From Nocardioides sp. URHA0032 (GTDB lineage: Bacteria > Actinomycetota > Actinomycetes > Propionibacteriales > Nocardioidaceae): a stretch of 64,000 nt of DNA. Where the stretch lies: the NCBI RefSeq assembly GCF_000620645.1, contig NZ_JIAV01000020.1, forward strand, positions 1-64,000, given 5' to 3'. The notes beneath the pieces are model-generated. The model ran no database searches, was not told the DNA's origin, and saw only the letters and a list, made by a program, of their open reading frames with translations. The first letter of the stretch is position 1. Each line of letters opens with the position of its first letter. The translations under genes and the position numbers were made by a program. This document shows, piece after piece, positions 16,792 to 24,517 of the stretch.

Positions 16792-17277
16792 ATGGAGCCA
16801 GATCTGAGCAAGTACGAGCTCGAGGGCGACAACGCCACGTACGCCGGGCCCTCGGGCCTCGTCGTGCCCGTCGTCACCCGGGCCGGCCTCGAGGTCGGCG
16901 ACACCGGCCAGTCCGACGGCGCCTCGCGGGTCTCCGGGGTGAGCATCCAGCACACCCCGGCCACCAGGCTGTGGTTCGGCAAGGTCCGCAACGAGGGCGG
17001 CTACCGGTCGGTGCCGCACCACCACGGCGAGGCGGAGACCGGCGGCTACGTGCTCTCCGGCCGGGCCCGGATCTACTTCGGGGAGAAGTTCGAGGACTAC
17101 CTCGACATGGCCGAAGGGGACTGGGTCTTCGTGCCGCCGTTCATGCCGCACGTCGAGTGCAACCTGGACCGGAACAACCCGCTCACCTGGATGACCACGC
17201 GCACGCCCGAGAACATCGTGGTCAACCTGCCCCAGGTCGCGGACGAGCAGCTGCGGGACTGGACGGACCGCCCGTGA
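16792..17277 (+). CDS. small single-domain cupin, possible ring-cleavage dioxygenase
   Basis: 161 residues from the ATG at 16792 (GAGAGGG upstream). One cupin barrel: motif 1 is YRSVPHHHGEAETGGYVLSG with His76, His77, His78 and Glu82 as candidate metal ligands, and motif 2 is GDWVFVPPFMPHVECN with His120. The metal set is therefore complete. Gentisate dioxygenases are bicupins of about 350 residues, so this is not one of them; at 160-175 residues it is closer in size to 3-hydroxyanthranilate dioxygenase, but the sequence does not look specifically like that family. Sandwiched between an FAH-type hydrolase and a thioesterase whose start it overlaps. Either an oxygenase on the free acid or a non-catalytic binding protein. 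Confidence 0.75.
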   Translation: MEPDLSKYELEGDNATYAGPSGLVVPVVTRAGLEVGDTGQSDGASRVSGVSIQHTPATRLWFGKVRNEGGYRSVPHHHGEAETGGYVLSGRARIYFGEKFEDYLDMAEGDWVFVPPFMPHVECNLDRNNPLTWMTTRTPENIVVNLPQVADEQLRDWTDRP

Positions 17278-18212
17278 CCACGGCCCCTGTCCACGGCACG
17301 TCGGCCGTCGTCACCGACGCACTCGCCCTCACCGAGGTCGAGCCGGAGCACTTCGACGTGGCCTTCACCGCCACCACCCAGCCGTGCCCGTGGCCCAAGG
17401 CGTACGGCGGTGACATGGTCGCCCAGGCCGCCGCCGCCGCGATGCGCACGGTCACCGACGGCAAGACGCTGCACTCGATGCACAGCTACTTCCTGCGCCC
17501 CCTGGACATCGGCGCCGAGGCCCGCTACGAGGTGGAGCTGCTGCGCGACGGCCGGGGCTACTCGACCCGGCAGGTGCGGGGCTACCAGAACGGCAAGCCC
17601 GTCTACGTGTGCCTGGGCGGGTTCGCGGCCGGCGATCCGGACGCCGACGAGTTCGCCCCCGACGCGCCCCTCGACGTACCGGACCCGGAGTCGCTGCCGA
17701 GCTCGGCGTCCTACCTCGAGCCGGTGCCCCCCGGTGGGGAGACGATGATGACCGAGGAGTCGAAGGCCTACTGGAGCGGTGGGCGCAGCTTCGACATGCG
17801 GCACGTCCCGGGACCGGTCTACGTCCGTGTCGAGGGCGAGCGGGTCCCGCACCAGGCGCTGTGGGTCAAGCCGTTCGACCCGCTCCGCCCGGTCGCCGGA
17901 CTGGCCGACGAGCAGCGCGACCTCGCGGCGCTCGCCTACGTCTGCGACTACACGATCCTCGAGCCGGTGCTGCGGGTGCTCGACCTGCCGTGGGCACAGC
18001 ACGGGCTGGTGACCGCCAGCCTCGACCACGCGATGTGGTTCCACCGCGCGCCGGGGAGGGCGCTGGACGGCTGGCTGCTCTACACGCAGGAGGCGGAGTC
18101 GGCAGGGTCGGGCCGTGGGCTCGGACGCGGCCGCTTCTTCACCCCGGACGGCAGGCACGTCGCCACCGTCCTCCAGGAGGGCATGATCCGCCCCGACCGG
18201 GGAGCACACTGA
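17274..18212 (+). CDS. tesB: acyl-CoA thioesterase II (TesB family)
   Basis: 312 residues from the GTG at 17274, overlapping the cupin stop by 4 bp (GTGA). Double-hotdog architecture: WPKAYGGDMVAQAAAAAMRTV and LHSMHSYFLRPLDIGAEARYEVELLRDGRGYSTRQV in the first half, then a linker and the second half with YTILEPVLRVL and SLDHAMWFHR. TesB releases free acid from a broad range of CoA esters. In this operon the substrate is presumably the hydroxylated aryl-CoA or a dearomatised product. The adjacent second hotdog enzyme makes this unusual: two thioesterases flank the ligase and oxygenase. Confidence 0.85.
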   Translation: MTTAPVHGTSAVVTDALALTEVEPEHFDVAFTATTQPCPWPKAYGGDMVAQAAAAAMRTVTDGKTLHSMHSYFLRPLDIGAEARYEVELLRDGRGYSTRQVRGYQNGKPVYVCLGGFAAGDPDADEFAPDAPLDVPDPESLPSSASYLEPVPPGGETMMTEESKAYWSGGRSFDMRHVPGPVYVRVEGERVPHQALWVKPFDPLRPVAGLADEQRDLAALAYVCDYTILEPVLRVLDLPWAQHGLVTASLDHAMWFHRAPGRALDGWLLYTQEAESAGSGRGLGRGRFFTPDGRHVATVLQEGMIRPDRGAH

Positions 18213-19831
18213 TGGACCTCGCACCCAGCGCCCACATCGACACCTTCACGCGCGACCACCTGCCGGAGCCGGCCCTGTGGCCGACGCTCGAGTTCACCAC
18301 GGACGCCCTGCAGTACCCCGACCGGCTCAACGCGGGGGTCGAGCTCGTCGACGTGCCCGCGCTCCGCGTCGGCGACGACGCACCCGCGCTCCGCACCCCC
18401 GACGGCTCGGTGTGGACGTACGGCGAGCTGCGCCGTCGCTCCGACCAGGTCGCGCAGGTCCTGACCGAGGACCTCGGGCTGGTGCCGGGCAACCGCGTGC
18501 TGCTCCGCTCGCCCAACAACCCGTGGACGGTCGCCGCCTGGCTGGGCGTGCTCAAGGCCGGCGGTGTGGTCGTCACCACGATGGCCGCGCTGCGGACCCG
18601 CGAGATCGAGCCGATCGTGGCGAGGACCCGGCCCGTCATCGCACTGGTCGACCACCGCTTCGCCGACGACGTGCTCGCCCTCGGGGGCGACCTGGTCGTC
18701 GTGACCTACGGCGGCGACGGTGCCGACGACCTGGTCCGGCGGGCCGCGGCCAAGTCCGGGGAGCTGACACCGGTGGACACCGCGGCCGACGACGTCGCCC
18801 TGCTCGGACCGACGTCCGGCAGCACCGGCGTCCCGAAGATCACCATGCACTTCCACCGCGACGTGCTGGCCATCGACGACACGTTCGGCCGCACCCTTCA
18901 GCTCGGACCGGGCGACGTGGTCGCCTGCACGGCGCCGCTCGCCTTCACCTTCGGGCTGGGGATGCTGGTGGTCTTCGCGCTCCGCGCCGGCGCCTGCGCC
19001 CTGCTCACCGAGCAGGCGACGCCGGTCCAGCTCGCCGACCTGGTCGCCGAGCACGACGTGACCGTGCTGGCCACCGCGCCCACGGCGTACAAGCAGATCC
19101 TGAGGTCCGGGCGGATCGACCGGCTGCAGCACCTGCGCGCCGCCGTGAGCGCGGGCGAGCACATCTCGCTCGGGGTGTGGGAGCAGATCCGGGACACGAT
19201 CGGGCTGGAGATCGTCGACGGCATCGGTGCTACCGAGATGCTGCACATCTTCATCTCCAACGTCGGCCACCCGATCCGGCCCGGCGCGACGGGGAAGCCG
19301 CTGCCGGGCTACCGCGCGACCGTCCTCGGCGACGACGGGGAGCCCGTGGGGATAGACGAGGAGGGACGCCTCGCCGTGATCGGCCCGGTGGGGTGCCGCT
19401 ACCTCGACGACGACCGCCAGCGTGGCTACGTCGTCAACGGCTGGAACGTCACCGGTGACACGTTCAAGGTCGACGCGGACGGCTACTTCCACTACTGCGC
19501 CCGGACGGACAACATGATCGTCTCGTCGGGCTACAACATCGGCGGGCCCGAGGTCGAGGCCGCCATCGACGACCACCCGGACGTGGTCGAGTGCGCCGTG
19601 GTCGCCGAGCCCGACGCCGAGCGTGGAGCGATCGTGTGCGCGTTCGTCGTCCTCAGGGACGGCGTCGTCGGGGACGAGGCGGAGGCCAAGCGGATCCAGG
19701 ACTTCGTGAAGAGCCAGATCGCGCCGTACAAGTACCCCCGCGACGTGCGCTTCGTCGAGGCACTCCCACGCAACGCGAGCGGCAAGCTGCAGCACTTCCG
19801 GCTGCGTGAGGAACTGGAGGCGGCCCGATGA
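18212..19831 (+). CDS. aryl-CoA ligase (2-aminobenzoate-CoA ligase or benzoate-CoA ligase type)
   Basis: 539 residues, start ATG at 18212 in a TGATG overlap with tesB. ANL superfamily: the P-loop LGPTSGSTGVPKITMHFHRD (about residue 208), IVDGIGATEMLHIFISN, the hinge YCARTDNMIVSSGYNIGGPEVE and the catalytic Lys in PRNASGKLQHF. The overall pattern, including the short IGATEMLHIF block, is of benzoate/2-aminobenzoate-CoA ligases, which adenylate an aromatic acid with ATP and transfer it to CoA in the cytoplasm. It feeds the fused monooxygenase downstream, which it overlaps by 4 bp (ATGA). Choice between 2-aminobenzoate and salicylate cannot be made by eye. Confidence 0.86.
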   Translation: MDLAPSAHIDTFTRDHLPEPALWPTLEFTTDALQYPDRLNAGVELVDVPALRVGDDAPALRTPDGSVWTYGELRRRSDQVAQVLTEDLGLVPGNRVLLRSPNNPWTVAAWLGVLKAGGVVVTTMAALRTREIEPIVARTRPVIALVDHRFADDVLALGGDLVVVTYGGDGADDLVRRAAAKSGELTPVDTAADDVALLGPTSGSTGVPKITMHFHRDVLAIDDTFGRTLQLGPGDVVACTAPLAFTFGLGMLVVFALRAGACALLTEQATPVQLADLVAEHDVTVLATAPTAYKQILRSGRIDRLQHLRAAVSAGEHISLGVWEQIRDTIGLEIVDGIGATEMLHIFISNVGHPIRPGATGKPLPGYRATVLGDDGEPVGIDEEGRLAVIGPVGCRYLDDDRQRGYVVNGWNVTGDTFKVDADGYFHYCARTDNMIVSSGYNIGGPEVEAAIDDHPDVVECAVVAEPDAERGAIVCAFVVLRDGVVGDEAEAKRIQDFVKSQIAPYKYPRDVRFVEALPRNASGKLQHFRLREELEAAR

Positions 19832-22206
19832 GGATCGCGATCGCCGGCGGCGGCCCCGGCGGGCTCTACCTCGCCGCGCTCATGAAGCAGCTCGACCCGC
19901 GGCACGAGATCACCGTGTGGGAGCGCAACGCACCCGACGACACCTTCGGGTTCGGCGTCGTCTTCTCCGACGAGACCCTCGGTGCGGTCGCGACCGCGGA
20001 CACCGTGATCCACGACCAGATGGCCAGCCGTTTCGCGCGCTGGACCGACATCGACGTCGATGTCGACGGGCACGCCTTCACCGTGGGCGGGCAGGGGTTC
20101 GCCGCGATGGGCCGCAAGGACCTGCTGCGCATCCTGCAGGAGCGCGTCGCGGCCCTCGGCGTCACGGTCCACTACCGCACCGAGGCTCCCGACCCCGACC
20201 GGCTGCGCGCCGACCACGACCTCGTGGTCGCCTCCGACGGTCTCAACTCGATGATCCGGACCAGGTACGCCGACGTCTTCGGACCGAGCCTCGACCGGCG
20301 CCGGAACAAGTACATCTGGTTCGGCACCGACCTGGTCTTCGAGGCGTTCCAGTTCTTCGTCAAGCAGACGGAGTGGGGCACCATGCAGATCCACGGGTAC
20401 CCCTACTCCGACCAGGGCTCGACGTTCATCGTCGAGATGCACGAGGACGTCTGGAGACGCGCCGGGCTCGACCGCACCGAGGACACCGTCCTCCCGCCGG
20501 GGGCGTCCGACGAGTACGCCGTGGAGCGGATCGCGGAGATCTTCGCCGACGAGCTGCAGGGCCACCGGATCCTCACCAACAACTCCAAGTGGCTGAGCTT
20601 CCACACGGTGCGCAACGAGCGGTGGTACGACGGCAACGTCGTGCTGCTCGGCGACGCGGCCCACACCGCGCACTTCTCGATCGGGTCCGGCACCAAGCTC
20701 GCGATGGAGGACGCGCTCGCGCTGGCGGCCTGCCTGCACGAGCAGCCGACCGTCGAGGCCGCGCTCGCGGCGTACCAGGCGGAGCGCAAGCCGGTGGTCG
20801 AGTCGACGCAGCGTGCCGCCCAGGCGTCGCTGGAGTGGTTCGAGAACATCGGGATGTACGCCGGGCAGGACCCGGCGCAGTTCGTGTTCAACCTGATCAC
20901 GCGCTCGCGCCGCATCACCTTCGAGAACCTCAAGGAGCGCGACCCTGAGTTCGCGGCCCGGATGGAGGCCGAGTTCGCGCGCCACCAGGGAGCCGACGAG
21001 GTCGCGCCGGCCATGTTCCAGCCGACCACGATCGGCAACCTGCGGCTGAAGAACCGGATCATCGTGTCCTCGATGGACATGTACGTCGCCGAGGAGGGCG
21101 TCCCGACCGACTTCCACCTGGTCCACCTCGGTTCGAAGGCCCTGGGCGGGGCCGGCCTGGTGATGACCGAGATGACCTGCGTGTCCCCGGAGGCGCGGAT
21201 CACGCCGGGCTGCCCCGGCCTCTGGACCGACGAGCAGCGCGACGCCTGGCAGCGGGTCGTCGACTTCGTGCACCGCGAGAGCACCGCCCGGATCGGCCTG
21301 CAGCTCGGGCACTCGGGCCGCAAGGGGTCGACGAAGCTGATGTGGGAGGGCATGGACGAGCCGCTCGCCGCGGACAACTGGGAGGTCGTCGGCCCCTCAC
21401 CCGTCCCGTACGGCGCCGGCTGCCACGTGCCGAGGGAGGCCACCGAGGAGGACCTCGAGCTCATCGTCGAGCAGTTCGCCCAGGCGGCACGCCGCGGCGT
21501 CGAGGCCGGCTTCGACCTCGTCGAGGTGCACGCTGCGCACGGCTACCTACTCTCGTCGTTCCTCTCGCCCGTCTCCAACCACCGCACCGACCAGTACGGC
21601 GGCTCGCTGGAGAACCGGCTGCGCTTCCCGCTGCGGGTCTTCGACGCGGTCCGCGCCGTCGTGCCGGCCGAGGTCCCGGTCACCGTCCGGATCTCCGCCA
21701 CCGACTGGATGCCGGACGGCAACACCGAGGACGATGCCGTCGAGATCGCGCGGGCGTTCATCGCCCACGGGGCCGCCGCCATCGACGTCTCCTCGGGGCA
21801 GGTCTCGCAGGACGAGAAGCCCGCCTTCGGCCGCTCTTACCAGACCCCGTTCGCGGACCGGATCCGGCACCAGGTCGCCGGATCGGCCGGCGTCGCGGTG
21901 ATCGCGGTCGGGGCCATCTCGTCCTACGACGACGTGAACTCCATCCTGCTCGCGGGCCGCGCCGACCTCTGCGCCCTGGCGCGCACGCACCTGTACGACC
22001 CGCAGTGGACGCTGCACGCGGCGGCCGAGCAGGACTACCGGGGACCGGGTGCGGACTGGCCGCTGCCCTGGGAGGCGGGCCGTCGGCGGCCGCCGACGTC
22101 CCGGACCGACAAGGTCCCACCGCGGCTGTCGATGCTCCGCGACGAGGCGGAGGGCCCGATCCACGTGCGGTGGCGGCCGGCGCGGGACCAGGTGGCCGTG
22201 TCCTGA
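19828..22206 (+). CDS. bifunctional aryl-CoA monooxygenase / old-yellow-enzyme oxidoreductase (salicylyl-CoA 5-hydroxylase or 2-aminobenzoyl-CoA monooxygenase/reductase)
   Basis: 792 residues. Residues 1-about 385 are a flavin monooxygenase: FAD motif AIAGGGPGGLYLA at the start, DG motif VVASDGLNS, and GDAAHTAHFSIGSGTKLAMEDA. From about residue 396 (MFQPTTIGNLRLKNRI) a complete old-yellow-enzyme barrel follows: LQLGHSGRKG, VEVHAAHGYLLSSFLSP, DQYGGSLENR, and the late FMN phosphate site. This fusion is known for 2-aminobenzoyl-CoA monooxygenase/reductase, which hydroxylates and then reduces the ring, and for proteins annotated as salicylyl-CoA 5-hydroxylase/oxidoreductase. It overlaps the ligase by 4 bp and the last thioesterase by 1 bp. 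Function as the core enzyme of the operon is firm; substrate is not. Confidence 0.9.
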   Translation: MRIAIAGGGPGGLYLAALMKQLDPRHEITVWERNAPDDTFGFGVVFSDETLGAVATADTVIHDQMASRFARWTDIDVDVDGHAFTVGGQGFAAMGRKDLLRILQERVAALGVTVHYRTEAPDPDRLRADHDLVVASDGLNSMIRTRYADVFGPSLDRRRNKYIWFGTDLVFEAFQFFVKQTEWGTMQIHGYPYSDQGSTFIVEMHEDVWRRAGLDRTEDTVLPPGASDEYAVERIAEIFADELQGHRILTNNSKWLSFHTVRNERWYDGNVVLLGDAAHTAHFSIGSGTKLAMEDALALAACLHEQPTVEAALAAYQAERKPVVESTQRAAQASLEWFENIGMYAGQDPAQFVFNLITRSRRITFENLKERDPEFAARMEAEFARHQGADEVAPAMFQPTTIGNLRLKNRIIVSSMDMYVAEEGVPTDFHLVHLGSKALGGAGLVMTEMTCVSPEARITPGCPGLWTDEQRDAWQRVVDFVHRESTARIGLQLGHSGRKGSTKLMWEGMDEPLAADNWEVVGPSPVPYGAGCHVPREATEEDLELIVEQFAQAARRGVEAGFDLVEVHAAHGYLLSSFLSPVSNHRTDQYGGSLENRLRFPLRVFDAVRAVVPAEVPVTVRISATDWMPDGNTEDDAVEIARAFIAHGAAAIDVSSGQVSQDEKPAFGRSYQTPFADRIRHQVAGSAGVAVIAVGAISSYDDVNSILLAGRADLCALARTHLYDPQWTLHAAAEQDYRGPGADWPLPWEAGRRRPPTSRTDKVPPRLSMLRDEAEGPIHVRWRPARDQVAVS

Positions 22207-22658
22207 TGGCCGAGCAGCACGAGGGGGCCTCGATCACGCTGCGGACCCGCGTCGAGTGGATCGACACCGACGCGGCCGGGATCTACCACAACAGCAGCGT
22301 GCTCCGGTTCGTGGAGGCCGCCGAGGCCGAGCTGATGCGCGAGCTGGGCATCGAGGGCTACTTCCCGGTGGCACCCCGCGTCCGGCTCGAGGTGGACTTC
22401 GAGGCGCCGCTGTTCTTCGGCCAGGAGGTCACGGTGGACCTGGTGGTCCACCGGGTCGGTTCGAGCTCCCTCACCTTCCGCTTCGAGGTGTGGGGCGAGC
22501 AGCACCTCGGCGCTCCGCGGAGCCGGGCCGCGGCGGGCAGCTACGTGACGGTCCACGTCGAGGGCGACCACTCGACGGGGACGCGCAGCGTGCCGTGGCC
22601 CCGGGAGTGGAGCGAGCGGTGGCGCCGTCCGGCGGCGTACGGCGCGGCTCGGGAGTGA
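22206..22658 (+). CDS. hotdog-fold acyl-CoA thioesterase (4-hydroxybenzoyl-CoA thioesterase family)
   Basis: 150 residues, ATG at 22206 in a TGATG overlap with the fused oxygenase gene. The motif VEWIDTDAAGIYHNSSVLRFVEAAEAELMRELG carries the catalytic Asp of the 4-hydroxybenzoyl-CoA thioesterase clade and the long helix that packs in the hotdog. Strands RVRLEVDFEAPLFFGQEVTVDLVVHRVGSSSLTFRFEVW follow. Cytoplasmic, expected to be a tetramer. Last gene of the operon; probable role is release of the ring-hydroxylated product from CoA or rescue of dead-end aryl-CoA. Confidence 0.82.
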   Translation: MAEQHEGASITLRTRVEWIDTDAAGIYHNSSVLRFVEAAEAELMRELGIEGYFPVAPRVRLEVDFEAPLFFGQEVTVDLVVHRVGSSSLTFRFEVWGEQHLGAPRSRAAAGSYVTVHVEGDHSTGTRSVPWPREWSERWRRPAAYGAARE

Positions 22659-22733
22659 ACTCGCACGGCGAGGGCGTGCGGCCCGGCTACACCAGCGTCA
22701 CCCGCGCCTCGGATCCGGTCCTGATCGGCTGAC

Positions 22734-23084
22734 TCAGACCGGGAGCTCGTCGCCCCGGGCGTCCACCAGGGCGACCGGGGCGGTGAGCCGCCACGCCTCG
22801 AAGGTCAGCTCGGCGAGCTCGTCTCGGTCGATCCGCTCGAGGTGGACCACGACCCAGCCGAACGGTCCCGAGGTGAACTGCACCTCGAACACGTCGGGCC
22901 GCTCGGCGACCAGCGCGAGCTGCTCGGCGAGCTCCTGCTTGAGCCCGACCGTGCTGGTGCGGGGCCACAGGTAGCCGAACGCGCGGCCAGAGGCCTCGAA
23001 CCGGCTCCACCTGTCCCGGTCGTGCCGCGTGACCTCGGGCAGCTGGCCGACCAGCTCGACGAAGTCAGGGATCGCGCACGGCAT
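22734..23084 (-). CDS. MmcQ/YjbR family protein
   Basis: 116 residues from the ATG at 23084. The closing pattern FTSGPFGWVVVHLERIDRDELAELTFEAWRLTAP is typical of the CyaY-like-fold MmcQ/YjbR proteins, which are small and of uncertain molecular role (DNA binding has been proposed). No partner gene: it is convergent with the aryl-CoA operon and divergent from the hexapeptide transferase. A 75-bp gap separates it from the operon end. Confidence 0.72.
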   Translation of the reverse strand: MPCAIPDFVELVGQLPEVTRHDRDRWSRFEASGRAFGYLWPRTSTVGLKQELAEQLALVAERPDVFEVQFTSGPFGWVVVHLERIDRDELAELTFEAWRLTAPVALVDARGDELPV

Positions 23085-23120
23085 GGCGCGATCATCGCAG
23101 GGGACCGCTAGTGTCCGGCC

Positions 23121-23801
23121 GTGGGCATGAGACGGGTCCTGAACGCCGGGGTGCTGGCCGGCTGGCGCTGGTTGGACAAGGCCGGCGAGATCACGGCCGG
23201 CACACGCGCGGCCGCGCAGTTCGGCAGCTTCGGGGCGGACACGACGATCGGCTTCCCCGCGGCGACGCTGATGGGCACCCGGTCGATCCACCTCGGGACG
23301 GGCACCATCGTCGGCCGGCAGGCCACGCTCGCCGTCGGCTACGGGCCGGACGACCCGAACCTCCCCGAGCGCGGGCTCGTGGTCGGTGATCGCTGCGTCC
23401 TCGGCGCGCGGGTCACGGTCGTGGCCCACACCTCGATCGCGATCGGCGACGACGTGTGGTTCGGCCAGGACGTCTTCGTGTCCGACTCCGGGCACGGGTA
23501 CCAGGACCCGGAGCGGCCGATCGGCGTGCAGTTCGGCGGCCACGATCCGGTCGTCATCGGCTCCGGGTCGTGGCTCGGCCACGGCTCGATCGTGCTGCCC
23601 GGCGCCCGGATCGGCCGCAACGTCGTCGTCGCCGCCGGCTCCGTGGTGCGCGGCGTGGTGCCCGACCACAGCGTCATCGGCGGGGCGCCCGCGAAGGTGC
23701 TGCGCCGCTACGAGCCCGGGGTCGGCTGGGTCGGCGCGCGCGGCGACGTCCGGCCCGTCGTCATCGGGCCGTTCGGGGAGGGCGTCACTGCAGCACGGTG
23801 A
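23121..23801 (+). CDS. left-handed beta-helix (hexapeptide) acyltransferase
   Basis: 226 residues from a GTG at 23121. From about residue 35 the sequence is a run of hexapeptide repeats (IHLGTGTIVGRQATLAV, CVLGARVTVVAHTSIAIGDDVWFGQDVFVSDSGHGYQD, VVIGSGSWLGHGSIVLPGARIGRNVVVAAGSVVRGVVPDHSVIGGAPAKVLRRY), the fold of acetyl- and succinyl-transferases such as those acting on sugars. The loop SDSGHGYQDPERPIG has the His expected in the active site of the maltose/galactoside acetyltransferase class. Acceptor unknown. Its stop region overlaps the convergent transporter gene by 17 bp. Confidence 0.8.
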   Translation: MGMRRVLNAGVLAGWRWLDKAGEITAGTRAAAQFGSFGADTTIGFPAATLMGTRSIHLGTGTIVGRQATLAVGYGPDDPNLPERGLVVGDRCVLGARVTVVAHTSIAIGDDVWFGQDVFVSDSGHGYQDPERPIGVQFGGHDPVVIGSGSWLGHGSIVLPGARIGRNVVVAAGSVVRGVVPDHSVIGGAPAKVLRRYEPGVGWVGARGDVRPVVIGPFGEGVTAAR

Positions 23802-24510
23802 GGATGCCGGCGGCCAGGAAGCCGATCACGGTCAGGAGACCGGTGAGCCGGCCGCCGTGCCGGTAGGACTCGGGGACCATCGAGTCCGCGAGCATCATCA
23901 GCACCGCACCGCCGGCGAAGGCGCTCGCGTAGGTGCCGAGGTCGCTCAGGTGGTCGGCCATCAGGTAGCCGAGCCCCGACGCGAGGCCGCAGGCGACCGT
24001 GAGCAGGCCCCACATGACCGCGATCCGGCGGTCCGGCGTACCGGCCTCCTGGAGGGACGTGGTGCCGGCCAGGCCCTGGGGCACGTTGGACACGAAGATC
24101 GCGGCCAGGAAGGCGAGGCTGATCTGGCCGCCCAGGGCGAGCCCGAGGCCGAGGATGAACGCCTCCGGGATGCCGTCGAGCAGCGCGCCCAGGAACATCG
24201 CCATCCCGGAGCCGCCCTGGGCACGCCCGGACGCGACCGCGAGCCGTGCCTCGCCGCCGCTGCTGTCGATGACCCGGTCACCGACGTAGTAGACGAGCGC
24301 GCCGACCAGTGCCCAGGCGATGATCTGCCAGCCGTCGGTGATGTTCCCGGCCGGGATGAGCTCGTAGGCGACGGCGGCGAGCAGGGTGCCGCCACCGAAG
24401 CCCATCATCAGGCCGATCGCGCGCTCCGACCTGCCCAACGGCTTCGCCAGCCACTGGCCGAGGAAGAGTGCGGCGGAGGAGAACAGTCCCCAGAAGAGTG
24501 CCTCGGTCAT
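23785..24510 (-). CDS. ZIP-family metal transporter
   Basis: 241 residues from the ATG at 24510; a GTG five codons upstream is possible but would overlap the neighbouring gene. About seven to eight membrane helices: FWGLFSSAALFLGQWLA, AIGLMMGFGGGTLLAAVAYEL, GWQIIAWALVGALVYYVGD, FLGALLDGIPEAFILGLGLAL, ISLAFLAAIFVSNVPQGLAG, VMWGLLTVACGLASGLGYLM and two more. The TM4 site of classical ZIPs (His-Asn-x-Pro-Glu-Gly) reads DGIPEA and the TM5 His is replaced in SNVPQG, so metal selectivity may differ from zinc. Transcribed after the phosphodiesterase gene with a gap of 7 bp, hence one transcript. Confidence 0.8.
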   Translation of the reverse strand: MTEALFWGLFSSAALFLGQWLAKPLGRSERAIGLMMGFGGGTLLAAVAYELIPAGNITDGWQIIAWALVGALVYYVGDRVIDSSGGEARLAVASGRAQGGSGMAMFLGALLDGIPEAFILGLGLALGGQISLAFLAAIFVSNVPQGLAGTTSLQEAGTPDRRIAVMWGLLTVACGLASGLGYLMADHLSDLGTYASAFAGGAVLMMLADSMVPESYRHGGRLTGLLTVIGFLAAGILTVLQ

Positions 24511-24517
24511 GGCGTGC

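Noticed and set aside
19531..21312. Long open frame on the minus strand opposite the fused monooxygenase gene
   Set aside because: Antisense of a well-supported gene, with no ribosome site and Val/Asp/Arg-rich noise.
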